Shown here one piece after another: positions 42,673-54,142 of a DNA stretch of 64,000 nucleotides (its first letter is position 1; every line of letters begins with the position of its first letter). Source of the DNA: Sacculina carcini (taxonomy: Eukaryota; Arthropoda; Thecostraca; Sacculinidae). A program made the translations under genes and the position numbers. A model generated the notes under the pieces. It had not been told where the DNA came from. It did no database searches and was given only the letters and a program-made list of their open reading frames with translations. The stretch is taken from positions 4,553,849 through 4,617,848 of the forward strand of contig OU696584.1 in NCBI GenBank assembly GCA_916048095.2, given 5' to 3'.

Positions 42673-45600
42673 CATAATCAGCATAGCGAACGGGCGGTCG
42701 CCTGCTCCTCCCCGAACGCCTAATCATGGACCGACCATCACCCGCCTCTTCACCGATAACAGTTTCTTCTCTGACCGCTGAATGCTCTATAGAGGCTCCA
42801 GGCTCAGTAGAGTGATTGTCGTCCAGTGGTCGAGGCACCTCTGTTGGTACCTCAGGAGGACCTCGATAGACCTCAGGTGGACTTCGGTGGACCTCAGAGG
42901 GACCGTCCTCGATGTGGACCAGAGAAGCATCTTGACACAGTCCTGCAGGAGTCAAATGTCTTAATGACACGAGTGGTTCACGCCCACTAGGCAAGCGTAC
43001 TCTGGCATATAAGGGGTTTACTTCAATAATCTCGACGTCTTGTACCGCAGGGTCATACTTACTACGCTGAAGACAACGCAGTAAGGCTCGTTTTGTAGTC
43101 AACAACCACGTCGGCAATGGAAGTCCGTTAGCCGTTCTCCGTTCGTGCCGAAAAAGTCGCTCGTGAGGAGTGGCATTGGCTGCTGTACACAGCAAAGAAC
43201 GCAGTGAATGCAGCACCACAGGGAGTAATTGCTCCCAACAACTGATTTTCAGGTTGCGCGAGTAACAAGCCATTTGCAAGGAGTTCCATATTACTCCGTT
43301 ATAACGTTCCACCTGCCCGTTTCCTTGTGGATTATAAGCTGTTGTGAAAGTTTGGACCACGCTGTTGGATAATAAGAATTCTCGGAAATGCTGAGAAGAA
43401 AAGCTCGTGCCTCGATCTGAATGCACACACTCAGGCATACCAAAAACAGCAAATAGTGTTGTTAGACAACGAACTGCCGACAACGACAGTATCCGGAGTT
43501 GCAAAAGCAAAAGGGAATCTAGAATACTCTAAAATCTAGGCTTAGTTTTTCAAAAGGTCGAGTGGCCTTGATCAACGTATTATTAGGTTTCACAAATTGG
43601 GGTTTAAACCTAGCACATGTGTGACAACCACCGACCGTTTTCTTCACTTCATCCAACGTATGCGGTAAATTTCGCGCTTTCACGAAATGCCATAACCTCG
43701 TGATTCCCGGGTGACATAAGCTCTCATGAAGATCAGCTAAATTGTCAACTTTAACCGAGGCTACGACATCAGCACGCGAAATCATATCGGGGGTCACGTT
43801 CATTTCACCTGGTCTATACGAGGTTTCGTAACTGTGACATGCTAATTCAAGCCTCCATCTAGCGATCTTATCGTTCTTCACCTTTCCTCTGCTCGTTTTG
43901 TCGAACATAAACGATACTGATTTCTGGTCCGTAATCAATTTAAAATGCCGTCCCAAAAGCAAGTATCTCCAGCGCCGGATCGCCTCGACAATTGCAGCGG
44001 CTTCTTTCTCAATGGAAGAATGTCGTCGCTCCGTGGGATTCAACGTCCTCGAAAAGAATGCGACGGGTTTGCCGTTTTGCGAAAGAGTAGCGGCCAACGC
44101 GTTGTCGGAGGCATCTGTTTCTATCACAAATTGAGCCAAATCATCTAGAGGAGCAAGTGACGCTTTAGCTATATCTCGCTTCATATTCTCGTACGACAAA
44201 CACCGCGGCAGGAGATAACGGGAACGAATGAGTGTCCACGAGGGGACGTAACTTTTCTGAAAAAGACGGTATCCACTTAGAGTAGTGGGAAAGCATACCC
44301 ACCGCACGTTTCAACGACCTGCCATCATGGGGCTTTGGTAAGTCAATCAGCGTTCTTAACCTGTCAGGATCCGGACGAATGCTACCCTTTCCGATCACAT
44401 GACCAACATTTTTATGGACATCTTGTTAAAATTGCATTTATCATAGTTTATCGTGAGTTGGTATTTTTCTATCGATTTCATAAAAATTTCTAGGTTCTAG
44501 GTTCTTATCATGCTCTGCTTGGGTTTTGCCACATATAACTACATCATCTACATAGGCAAAGGTATCTTGAAGGTTTTCATCTTGAACAATGTCATTGAGC
44601 ACCTTTTGAAAACACGCTACTCATTTGTTACCCCAAAAGGTATTCTTGTGAATTCAAACAGTTTACCGTCTGCTTCAAATGCCGTAAACTTGCAATCGCT
44701 GGGATGAAGGGCAATCTGGTGATAAGCTTCCCGTAAATCTATCGAGCTGAAATAAGAGTATTGCGAGATTTTATCAATTATTTCGCTGATACTCGGTAAT
44801 GGATATGCATTCAATTCCGTGAAGCGGTTGATAGTCTGCGAGTAATCAATAACCATTCTTCTCTTTCCATTTTCTGAATTGACCACGAGAACCTGAGCTC
44901 TCCATGGACTAGAACTGGGCTTTATCATCTTTTCACTAAGAAGTCTACTAACCTCTGTCTTGATGAATGCGCCTTCGTCGTGAGAACGTCGTCTGGTCTT
45001 CGTTTGTATTGGCCTGCAGTCTGCTCGCAAATTCGTGAACAGCGACGGAGCCTGCACCTTGGCAGGGACTAGGCCGCAAACATCCAAGTTCGGCTTTGCG
45101 CCACCGAATTTCATGGTGACCCAGTCATAGGCCGTCATGAAATCATGACCCAACAACACTGGTGCACATAAATCTTCCAATACCGCCAAGCGGAAGTCAC
45201 TGAATACGTCTTCTTTTACTCTAATATCAGCTACACATTCTCCAATTATGCTGGCTTGATGCTGGGTTGCAGCCAAACAAACGGTACCCGAAGCAGCCTG
45301 AATATGTAGACCCAATTTTTGGGCGTGAGCCAACTTGATGAAACTTCTCGTACTTTCCGTGTCTACAAGCGCTGTTTCCTTATTTCCGTTTATCCTGATC
45401 GTACACACAGCTGACTTCAAGCCATGTGTGATGCCAGCGGCGACAGCAGCGAGAAAGTTCATCGAAGCCGACTGGCCTTTTGAAGATTTGTTTTCTGATT
45501 TCCACCGGCACACTTTCGAGAAATGGCCCACTTTCCCACAATTATGACATGTAGCATTGCGTGCTCCACACCGAAACCTTGGGTGAGCTGGTCCACCACA

Positions 45601-46263
45601 AAAGCCACACCTCTTCACGACCGCAGCAGTAGTCTCGATGAAGTTTTGATCTTTGTTCACCGACATACCACATTCCTCCGATGATTGAGCAATGCTGTTA
45701 TCATTCACCGCAAACGTAGAAGGGTGTTCGATTCCATAGGCTTCCGACTGAATTTGTGCTCTCTCCAGAGCTCGTGCTTGAGCTGCGGCTTCATCCAGAC
45801 TCAAATTCAAATTTTCCAACAGACGCTGACGTATCAAGTTTGATGAAATACCATTAATGAATGTGTCACGGATCGCTTCACTTCTAATTTCCTCCGCCCT
45901 CGCGTCAGTGAAGCCACATTCAGTAGCTAGGGACTGCAAAGCCTCAATATACGCGTCGAGAGATTCACCTGGTTTTTGCCTTCTCGAAGTCAGACTATGC
46001 CTAGCAAAAATCACACTTCTCGGCTTGACATACCGGGACGATAACAAACTGATTGCTTCATCATAGGACTGAGCTCTTTTCACAAATTTATGACAATCAC
46101 ACGACAGGTGGGCACGCAGTAATGTGAGCTTTAGCATTTCTTCTTGTGGATTAACGGCATGCATAAATGCTTCAAACATGCATTTCCATACAACCCACTC
46201 ATCCTCCGCCGAACCAGCATTCGGGTCCAAGTCTAACTGTTCAGGCCGTAAATACTTTTCCAT
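42673..46263 (-). pseudogene. E7 gag-pol, multiply broken
   Basis: Gag starts MEKYLRPEQLDLD at 46263, with CGFCGGPAHPRFRC and CHNCGKVGHFSKVC. A fused protease reads LVDTESTRSF (Glu in place of the usual Gly after DT). Reverse transcriptase to about 44617, then shifted frames; AYVDDVVICGK is near 44560-44520. RNase H (IETDASDNA near 44120, ITDQKSVSF), integrase zinc domain (HESLCHPG..CHTC), a stop near 43519, then a core fragment with HSDRGTSF and NGQVERYNG. The C-terminal tail ends RRPPVRYADYEM at 42673. Not functional. Confidence 0.88.
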
Positions 46264-46273
46264 TTGGTTATGA

Positions 46274-46287
46274 CTCAGTTAATAAAA
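46274..46287 (-). promoter_or_regulatory. E7 PBS complementary to its own LTR (14 bp)
   Basis: One base after the LTR the minus strand reads TTTTATTAACTGAG. The transcript of the same LTR contains CTCAGTTAATAAAA (from 46353 to 46340), a perfect 14-base complement. Tf1 and sushi-type elements prime from the 5' end of their own RNA in this way. No tRNA-like TGG site is present. Confidence 0.7.
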
Positions 46288-46288
46288 T

Positions 46289-46598
46289 TGTGGTGTTATC
46301 TAATGACTTAATAAAAACACTCACTGCCTAAGGATAGGTTTTTATTAACTGAGAACACAGCATACACATCTACAAACCGCACATGAACAATCGCACAAAA
46401 CACACATATATAACGCATGTACACGCGGGCTACACAATCCTTTCGGATTCTCATGCCCTGCCCTTTGTGTATTGTATTGTATGCTGAAATTGTGTATTGT
46501 GAAAGGCAAAATATATGATGATGATGATGTAAACAATAGCAACCGCCAGATGAATGATGCCAGTCACTAATAGAAATAATAACAACAATATCACTACA
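46289..46598 (-). repeat. E7 5' LTR with insertion
   Basis: Matches 42277-42476 outside 46422-46527. Contains TTTTATTAACTGAG at 46340-46353, whose complement on the transcript can pair with the PBS. Confidence 0.9.
46422..46527 (+). mobile_element. Short retroposed fragment with (ATG)n tail in E7 LTR
   Basis: Absent from the paired LTR at 42418. Starts near CACGCGGGCTACACAATCC and ends ATATATGATGATGATG. The duplicated ATGTA at both ends suggests a TSD. Probably the 3' end of a LINE or a SINE. Confidence 0.7.
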
Positions 46599-46854
46599 AG
46601 CACCAAATATTGCATACTTTGAAAGACGATTAGATAAGTGGGGGAACAAATAATAAATTAGACATGATCCCCCTGGGGAAATTTATTGCCGTTACTCGCC
46701 ACCATGATTTTACTGTGATGAAGATCTGGACATAGAGGCTGATTAGCCCTGCGTCCAGTAACGCCGTAACGTAACGTGAGGTAAGGAGAGGGGTGTGCTG
46801 TTAATCGCTTTGCTAACTTTGAATCTTGTCTTGTCCATTAGGGAGTTCTTAACA

Positions 46855-48699
46855 CTAGAAGGACCGGAAAATTGAGCTACCTAGAAGGACCGGAGCCGTC
46901 AATTGACGGCTGTCAATTAATAGTTCTTTATTCTTGGCGAAGTTTTTCTCAAATGATCCGTGGTTTGCGTTTTCTAGTGAATTAGAGAACGCTGAACCCA
47001 ATGGTGATAATAAAATTTAAATCAAAGGACATTTAAGAGTCGTACATTCAATTTGAAAATCCAATTTTTTTTTTATATCTAACGAATTTCACACTTTTTT
47101 ACTGTTAATTTGCTTATTATAACGGTTATGTCAATTTAACAACCACCATTTGAAAGATATTTTAATGCTCTATCTAACGATATAATTCAAGTAAACATGC
47201 TAAGTAATATTTATCACTATAAGAACCGAAAAATTAAACTACGTAGAAGGACCGGTGCCGTCAATTCACGGCTTTCAATTAAGGACTGCTTTATAGGCAA
47301 TTTTTGCAAAAATTTGTTTTAAATACTCTTCCTTATGGTTTAGACAACGCTAAATCCAATGGTGTTAATTAAATTGAGTTAAAACTTATTTGGTTGCCGT
47401 GAGGTCAATTTAAATATTCCATATTGGAGAAAATATGACAAAGTTTGTACATTTTAGTTGTTAGGTCGCGTTAAATACTATTTATGACACCCATTGGAAA
47501 TATCTTTTTGCGTTCTATCAAATGATATAATGATGTTACACTTTACTCGCTACTTTACAGCAAAAAACATGATAAACCATGAAGAACCGCAGTCGTCAAT
47601 TGGCGGTTTGACCGCTAGATTATATAACAGTACAGGTTTAGTGAATTCGTTTAGTCAATGAGGGTATATCTCGCGAATATGCCATGCGTAATAATCACCT
47701 GCAACTTGGTGCTCTAGACATTTTATGCTGCACCGGGCGTACTTCAGTATTGTATATTGGTTTGTGGGCTTGGTTTCATAAAAAATTGTAAAATTTTGAG
47801 GTACTATAGTGTTGAGCATTGTCGTTGGTCTTGCACAATATAATAGCACTGACTTTGTGCAATAATGCGGAGAAAGAAACAAGTGGATGAGGTAGAAGTG
47901 AAGCGCTCTTTCGTTTCCAAGATGCACGATCTGATGAATCCGATCAGTCAAACTATTATGACGCCCGAACGCATGCTAAAACCCAATACCCACCCCGTTT
48001 TTCTAAATAATCGTGTAATTTAGTTTTAGTATATTCGATTGATGGTGTTAAGAATGTATGTGTATCATGTAATATAAATATAATACATATTTCAAATGTT
48101 TCATGCATTGCACAGAGTCGAAATTGTAAAAAACGTGGGCGGCCGTCAGTTAACTTTACACATTCTTTTAGGAAGTTGTATTTTTTCTGATCTTAATATG
48201 AATCAAATTATAACAAATGGTATACCATTACAACTATAGTAAACTGATCTATTGAATGCTGTTCGTTAAAGTTCCTATAAAAGTGCTCTAACAATATGAA
48301 TTGAGATAAACATCAATTTTTTCATGATAAGCATGACAAACATGGGTAAACTTGTACTTTTCAATTTAAATTTTCGCCCCTTAAACTTATTTAGATTATA
48401 ATCACTTTAGCATCATTAGATTTAGCGTTGTCTAAAGTATTCGAATATATGTACTGATGAATAGTTTCGGGAAAAAATTGCCGAAAAATGTCATCCCAAA
48501 TGACAGCCGTCAATTGACGGCTCTGGTCCTCCTAGGTAGTTCTGTTTCTATAAAAATATCTTTCAATGCTATACAACTCGTATTTTGTCGATGTGTTCGT
48601 TTTACCAGAAAAATACAAGTATGCAACTCTAACCAGTGAAAATATATTTGAGACTGAAATTTGAATAACCGTCAATTGACGGCTCCGGTCCTTCTAGTG
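46855..48699. mobile_element. P1: piggyBac-like element without transposase
   Basis: Perfect 16-bp TIRs, CACTAGAAGGACCGGA at the left and the inverse at 48684-48699, flanked by TTAA at 46851-46854 and 48700-48703. TTAA targets are characteristic of piggyBac. Length 1.85 kb. No transposase is recognisable; short frames near 47655-48010 show no known motif. Five copies of a palindromic CCGTCAATTGACGG-like motif lie inside the ends and body. Confidence 0.88.
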
Positions 48700-48703
48700 T
48701 TAA

Positions 48704-49048
48704 GCATATGAACCAGTGGTGGCGCCAAGGGGAGCTTGGGGGGGGGGGGGGGGCTGAGCCCCCAAAATGTGCCAAGCCCCCCTGCGCCCCCTAAAATCTT
48801 GACCTTGAACATTCCGAGTGTAGTTCCTTTTGTTTCGCCAAGCTTACACATCTTTTAGTTTAGACCGGAAAACTCCTGGCGCCGCGACTGATATGCACAT
48901 ACTTTTCCGATAGAAGCTGGGTGAATTTATGTAACAGTTAATAGCTGACAGAAACACAAACTCCAGACACGGGCTGGTCCAAGGGCCTGGACTTGTGTGC
49001 AGTCTCGGTGGAGGGGATGACAGCCATCACACATTGGCTCAGTATGGG
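48704..49048. other. G-run and short repeat, no gene
   Basis: Contains AGTGGTGGCGCCAAGGGGAG followed by a run of about 17 G (48738-48755) and an inverted C-rich stretch, possibly a degraded MITE. No coding pattern. Confidence 0.5.
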
Positions 49049-49080
49049 ATCCTCAACTGTAATGAAACGCATATTGCATG

Positions 49081-49489
49081 TAACACTAAACCTCTTCAAA
49101 TTTGACTTTTTCATCACACTTATGCAAACTGATATTATTTCCATTCTCCAAGGTCTAAATGAACTAAATATGCCAGTTACTTTGATCTTGGACCTTGGCT
49201 ATGCCCGCCTCAAGAGCCATGTAGTTTTATTGTTGACGTTATTCAAAAACGCCGCAAAATCCGGGATATCATCTCTCTTTTTTCACTGTAGCTTCCCAGA
49301 GGATGATGCTATAGCACTGAAAGTGATACCAAATGAAAGCTAATAACATTTTCTTGCACATTGTGTCAAACGCATTCACACCTATGGAAATTTTTTAACT
49401 AATTTTAATGCACAAATATATATATTTTTATGTTTGGAAAGGATGACATTATATAATAAATTACTTTATCTTTAAATGTTACTCTTACT
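49081..49489 (+). repeat. Left long inverted repeat
   Basis: Includes CCTCTTCAAATTTGACTTTT and ACTTTGATCTTGGACCTTGG, whose inverses are at 52459-52474 and 52369-52388. Confidence 0.85.
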
Positions 49490-49619
49490 GCACATACATC
49501 ACATTTTACATAGAGGATTAGGTTTAAAACAATTTTGTTTTAACTCATTTCAGATTGTTTGTGAACTGTTGATATAATGACATCTGGAAGACCACTACGC
49601 AACTAGCCAGATTACTGCA

Positions 49620-50960
49620 CTCTACACTGGGATTAAAAACATTTAAAGGATGATCTTGGTGAAACAAACCCAGTAGAAAGTTTTGCTGTGCTCGTCTCTG
49701 GTGCTCCACAGTATGAAGAAGGGAAGCTGCTTGGTGTGCCCTTCATAGAAAGTTCTACAGGAATCCAGGAGTGCAATGCTACACTGGAGCTTATAGAAAC
49801 ATGGGGTCTCACAGACAACATTGTAGGCTTGGTATTTGATACTACAGCAAGCAACAGTGGCATCAACAAGGGTGCAGCAAAACTGATTGAAGAAAAACCA
49901 GACAAGCAAGTATCCTACTTCGCTTGTCGCCATCACATATCAGAGGTAATGATTGGAGGTGCATTGGAGGCTGTGTTCAGCAAGGTCAAGAGTCCTGACA
50001 ATCCAATCTTCATCAATGTGAGAGATAAGTGCGACAATTTGGATAAGCACTGCCCAAGAGTTATGGGCTTTGAGTTATGAGTTGAAGAAGACTTGAAACA
50101 GAATAAGACAATCGCAATTGCGGTCGTAAGCAATTTCCTTGAGGAAGCAAGTCCGAGGGCAGATTACAGAGAGGTGGCAGAGCTGTGCCTGATCCTCCTT
50201 GGTGAGGAACCACCTCGAGGTATCCACTGGACCAAGCCAGGTGCCATTCACCAGGTCCGCTGGATGGCCAGGAGCATTTACTGTATGAAGATGCTCATTT
50301 TTTCCAAGGAACTCAAATACAACAAGGACACTATCTTCAAGCTGGAGAGGATGAACAGGTTCCTGACGTTATTCTACACCAGCCACTGGGTGACCACCAC
50401 ATCTGCTGCTGACGCACCTATCCATGACAACCAGCTTATGAAGGACATGCTGCAATACAAGGACCATGACTATGAACTGGCGACCTCTGTTCTCAAGAAA
50501 ATGAACAACCAGCTCTGGTATCTCACCCAGGAACTGGTGCCATTCCCTTTGTTCAGCTCGCACGACAGCGTGCCCAAGTCTGCAAAAGAGAAGCTCGCAG
50601 TCAAGCTGTCAGAAAGAGATAAACCTGATAGCTACAGGAAAGGCAAGCCAGTGTTTCCTGTTATCAACAGAGCTACAGTTCTCACAGACTTGGTTGGGCC
50701 AGATTCTCACTTTCTGTTTGATGTTTTTGGGGTGGAATGTGACTGGCCCACTACTCCTGCTGACACCTGAGAATACAATGACAGCTACAGGAATGCACAG
50801 AAGTTTGTGAGGTGAGTGAAAGTGACCAATGATGTGGCTGAGAGAGGCGTGAAACTGATGAGCGACATCGCGACTCAGATCACAACTGATGCAGAGCAGA
50901 GAACTGCCTATTACAAGTTGTGGAGTACCACAGGAACAAAATTGGCAGTTTCAACAAAGC
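49620..50960 (+). pseudogene. Decayed transposase (family not named)
   Basis: One reading frame with in-frame stops at 50078-50080, 50768-50770 and near 50813. Visible motifs: LVFDTTASNSGINKGAAKLIE, YFACRHHISEV and, near the end, NDVAERGVKLMSD. A DTT, RHHxxE and ND(x)AERG arrangement like this occurs in DDE-type transposase-like proteins of several invertebrates, as far as I recall, but I cannot name the superfamily. Its place between long inverted repeats supports the transposase reading. Confidence 0.65.
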
Positions 50961-51177
50961 CACATTGAACAAGTGACAACACATGTATTAGTGACGTACT
51001 ATCTGGCAGTTTCGTACACAAAATTTGTGTAGTGCAGTGCTATCATACTATCACGTTGATTTTTAGTGTCCCATCTCAAGACAGACATAATTGTACACGT
51101 GTAACACATATGTATTTACCTGTAGTAAGATTAATTTGCATATCATTGTACTGTAATAACTTGCAATCAGAGCCGTT

Positions 51178-51438
51178 GCGAGGAATTATGCCCCCCCCCC
51201 CCCCCCCCCCGAAGGCAACACTTGGGGCCCCCATTATAAATATAGCACCAAATAATGAATGTATTTGTTATACATAATCACATAACACAAGCTCAGGTGA
51301 AAACATCTGAGCAAAAAGGTATAAGCTATACATATTAAATATGATAAATTTTATTATCATACGTGAAGCAACGGGGCCCCTCAACATTCGGGCCCCCTCC
51401 CGGCCGGGGGTATACGGGGTGCGGTTGCTACGGCTCTG
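51178..51438. mobile_element. hAT-type MITE (copy 1)
   Basis: 261 bp with TIR CAGAGCCGTTGC and inverse GCTACGGCTCTG, and a perfect 8-bp TSD CTTGCAAT at 51170-51177 and 51439-51446. Eight-bp duplications and CAGNG ends are hAT features. Contains a run of about 20 C near 51192. Confidence 0.85.
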
Positions 51439-51493
51439 CTTGCAATCACATTGTGTAATCATCCTTATAGTCACATTGTATAATTATCTTTAA

Positions 51494-52060
51494 CCCTAGA
51501 ATGGTAACCCCCGATTTCAGAAACGTGAAAGGTAACCCCGGGAGAATTTCTCCCGGTAATTAAATAATTGAAATAAAATACTGATCCTGGTAATTATTTT
51601 ATTTGAAGAACATACAAAGAAAATACATCTTGTACTATATTACTGAGCATAATATAAATTATATTATCCTTTAAAAAAAATTAAATTTCAAAAACAAACT
51701 AAAAAAGGTACTTTTTTGGTGGGATTAATAATTTATTTGACAAACAAATTATACAGGCCAGATTGTTTTTTCTCGTGTAGTAGTGTTGTTGGGTCTTGGG
51801 ACTACACCCTGGCTGAGTCCATCCCTCTAGCTCGTCTACAATTTGTATGGTAGACGGACTAAAATGGGTAAATTTTCCCTAAATGCAGTCTATGGAAAAA
51901 ACCCATTGATATAGCCGGACAGCACACCCTCCACCAACCAAGTCAGACAAGGCCATGAAGGTACTGAGACAGCCAACCCATTCCCACCATGCCTTGTGGG
52001 TGAATTGCATAATCTCCAAATTCACTCGGGAGAAAATCACCCCAGGTTACCATTCTAGGG
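51494..52060. mobile_element. piggyBac-type MITE
   Basis: 567 bp with perfect 16-bp TIR CCCTAGAATGGTAACC and TTAA at 51490-51493 and 52061-52064. No coding capacity. Confidence 0.9.
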
Positions 52061-52076
52061 TTAAGCTCTATAGACT

Positions 52077-52484
52077 ACAGAGTAACATTTTTTAGATAAA
52101 GTTATGTATTATATAATGTCATCTTTTCCTAACATAAACATATGTATATTTGTGCATTCAAATTAGTTAAAATTTCCACAGGTGTGAATGTGTTTGACAC
52201 CATGTGCAAGAAAATGTTATTAGCTTTCATTTGGTATCACTTTCAGTGCTATAGCATCATCCTCTGGGAAGCTACAATGAAAAGAATGGCATCATATCCT
52301 GAATTTTGCAGCGTTTTTGAAGAACGTCAACAATTAAACTACATGGCTCTTGAAGCAGGCATAGCCAAGGTCCAAGATCAAAGTAACTGGCATATTTAGT
52401 TCATTTAGACCTTGGAGAATGGGAATAATATCAGTTTGCATAAGTTTTATGAAAAAAGTCAAATTTGAAGAGGTCTAATGTAAC
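52077..52484 (-). repeat. Right long inverted repeat
   Basis: Inverse of 49081-49489. Ends just before the host exon of the LAMTOR2-like gene at 52680. Confidence 0.85.
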
Positions 52485-52589
52485 ACACTTGCAATCACTC
52501 ACTTGCTTCACGCATTCAACTGAAGTGTCTTTTATTCATAGAAGATCCCAAATGTATGTCTGTCTGTTTAATGCATCCGAGCTGTTCTC

Positions 52590-52629
<40 letters not shown>

Positions 52630-52697
52630 TGTATGTGCCCTTCATTCACGCACACTGACACTACGTATGTTGTATACAGAGGCTGAACTACGCGGCC

Positions 52698-54108
52698 ATG
52701 TCGTCCAGATATATGACGTCATCGTCGTCGTCAGGTGTGACGTCACAGGGTCAGGCCCAGTTGCTCAGCGTATACAGTGTGACCGATGTTCTTCAGCAAG
52801 TGGTCGGCGATGGCATCAAATCGGCAGTGTGAGGCACGCCGACTGCATTGTACTGTATTGATAACCGTGTATTGATAACTATTCATAATTGTGTACTATT
52901 TATAATTGTTGGACTGCGTGTTGTAGTGGTTAGCACACCCGCCCCACAAGCGGGAGGTCCGTGGTTCGAAACCCGGCGGAGGATAATTTCTTTGACCGAA
53001 TTCCGTAATCCAACATCCCCTGTCCACCCAGCAGTAAATGATGGTACCAGATATCAGTCATGCGTTGTGTCATTCATTCTGGGGAGGTGGTCCTCTCTAA
53101 TGCGTCTTCCGTCCTTGTGGCGTCATAGCGTGGAGAGGGTCGGTTCTGCGGTGGCAGCGAGCTGCACGGGACACACCTCTGTGGTCATAAGCTTCTGCTT
53201 CTTTCCGTGTAGCAGCTGTCACTTGATGCGCCTAACCTTTAACCTTTAACTGATACATGTGTGTTGATATATTTATATCGCCTGTTCGTATTGATACCCG
53301 CTGATTAGCAATTGCATATGGATAATTGTACATTGACATCCATTTATTAGTGATTATGTATTGATAATTATGTTTATAACTGCACTAGTAATATGAACTG
53401 ATAACTGTATATCTTGATGTAGTGGTGTGTGTGTGTGTGTGTGTGTATGTGTGTGTGTGTGTTATACTTTGTCGGCTATGGACACTCAGTTATCTGTACG
53501 TGCGTGTGTATATGTACGCGCGTGTGTGTGTGTGTGTGTATTAGTGTGTTGAACACACAGGGCAAGTGTGTGGCGTGCGCGGGAACAGGCATCGGGGAGA
53601 TGGTGGGGGAGGGGGCGGGCACACTGGACGAGGGGGTTCAGTTTGACACGCTGGCGGCTGTCGTGTCGGGTGTGGCCGCACACACCATGCCACTGCTGCC
53701 GCCGCCGACGCAGCCGCTGCGCGTTGGCCTGCTAGACTTCGAGGTACCGCCAAGCGCAATGGTCGACGACGCTGTAGCTCTTCTCATATTGTTGCTGGTT
53801 GTTGTGTAACTTGTGTGCGAGGGTGTGTTGATTTTTTTGTATATTTGTATTTATTACCATACACAAACAAACAATTCAATGCTATCAAAATGAGATCAGT
53901 TAAAATATGACAAATGTGCATCGAGCATAGGCTGCTTAATGGACATAAGAATCAGTATCAAAATGTGAACATCTTCTCACCAATAATTGCCAACACAGAC
54001 CATAGAAGTAATCTCATTCCGTGCCAGTGAATATAAATTGTTTCAAAAGCTCCATGATAAGGAACACCGTAGATCAACAAAACACCGCACAACACGCACA
54101 TACACACA

Positions 54109-54142
<34 letters not shown>

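Larger units (their letters stand above)
42277..46598 (-). mobile_element. E7: degenerate gypsy-type element with self-priming-like PBS
   Basis: LTRs at 42277-42476 (200 bp) and 46289-46598 (310 bp, including a later insertion of about 106 bp), starting TGTGGTG and ending ACTACA. A perfect 5-bp TSD, AGCAC, lies at 42272-42276 and 46599-46603. The coding part is on the minus strand and broken in several places. Directly after the 5' LTR is a site complementary to the LTR itself rather than to a tRNA 3' end. Confidence 0.92.
42041..46653 (+). mobile_element. N5: C-terminal LINE fragment split by E7
   Basis: Plus strand. Part 1 (42041-42276) reads YRRMRGDMIEMCKIM, GVTRGNCMKV and RCRTRRRQIFL, then (after a one-base shift near 42225) VDVWNRLPNIVEA. 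Part 2 (46604-46653) reads PNIAYFERRLDKWGNK and a TAA. These are the usual last residues of LINE ORF2 proteins (RRLRGDMIE, TRG, RCRT, VWNSLP, FKNRLDK). The frame is continuous across the E7 insertion when one TSD copy is skipped. Confidence 0.85.
49049..52520 (+). mobile_element. DNA transposon with long terminal inverted repeats
   Basis: Arms of at least 410 bp (49081-49489 and 52077-52484, with weaker similarity further out) are inverted copies with scattered differences. A decayed transposase lies between them. Two smaller MITEs (51178-51438 and 51494-52060) have inserted next to the right arm. The outer ends and TSD are not certain. Confidence 0.8.

Noticed and set aside
52912..52985. tRNA-Val(CAC) gene
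   Set aside because: Has A and B boxes, but the base before the anticodon is C instead of U, the acceptor stem does not pair well, and a SINE body with a repetitive tail follows. Called as a SINE head.
53561..53743. LAMTOR2-like exon 2 starting at GGCAAG after CACACAG
   Set aside because: This acceptor would drop the VLNTQ residues that align to the roadblock strand before the GKCVACAG segment. The acceptor at 53544 with the GTGAGG donor at 52829 restores them in frame.
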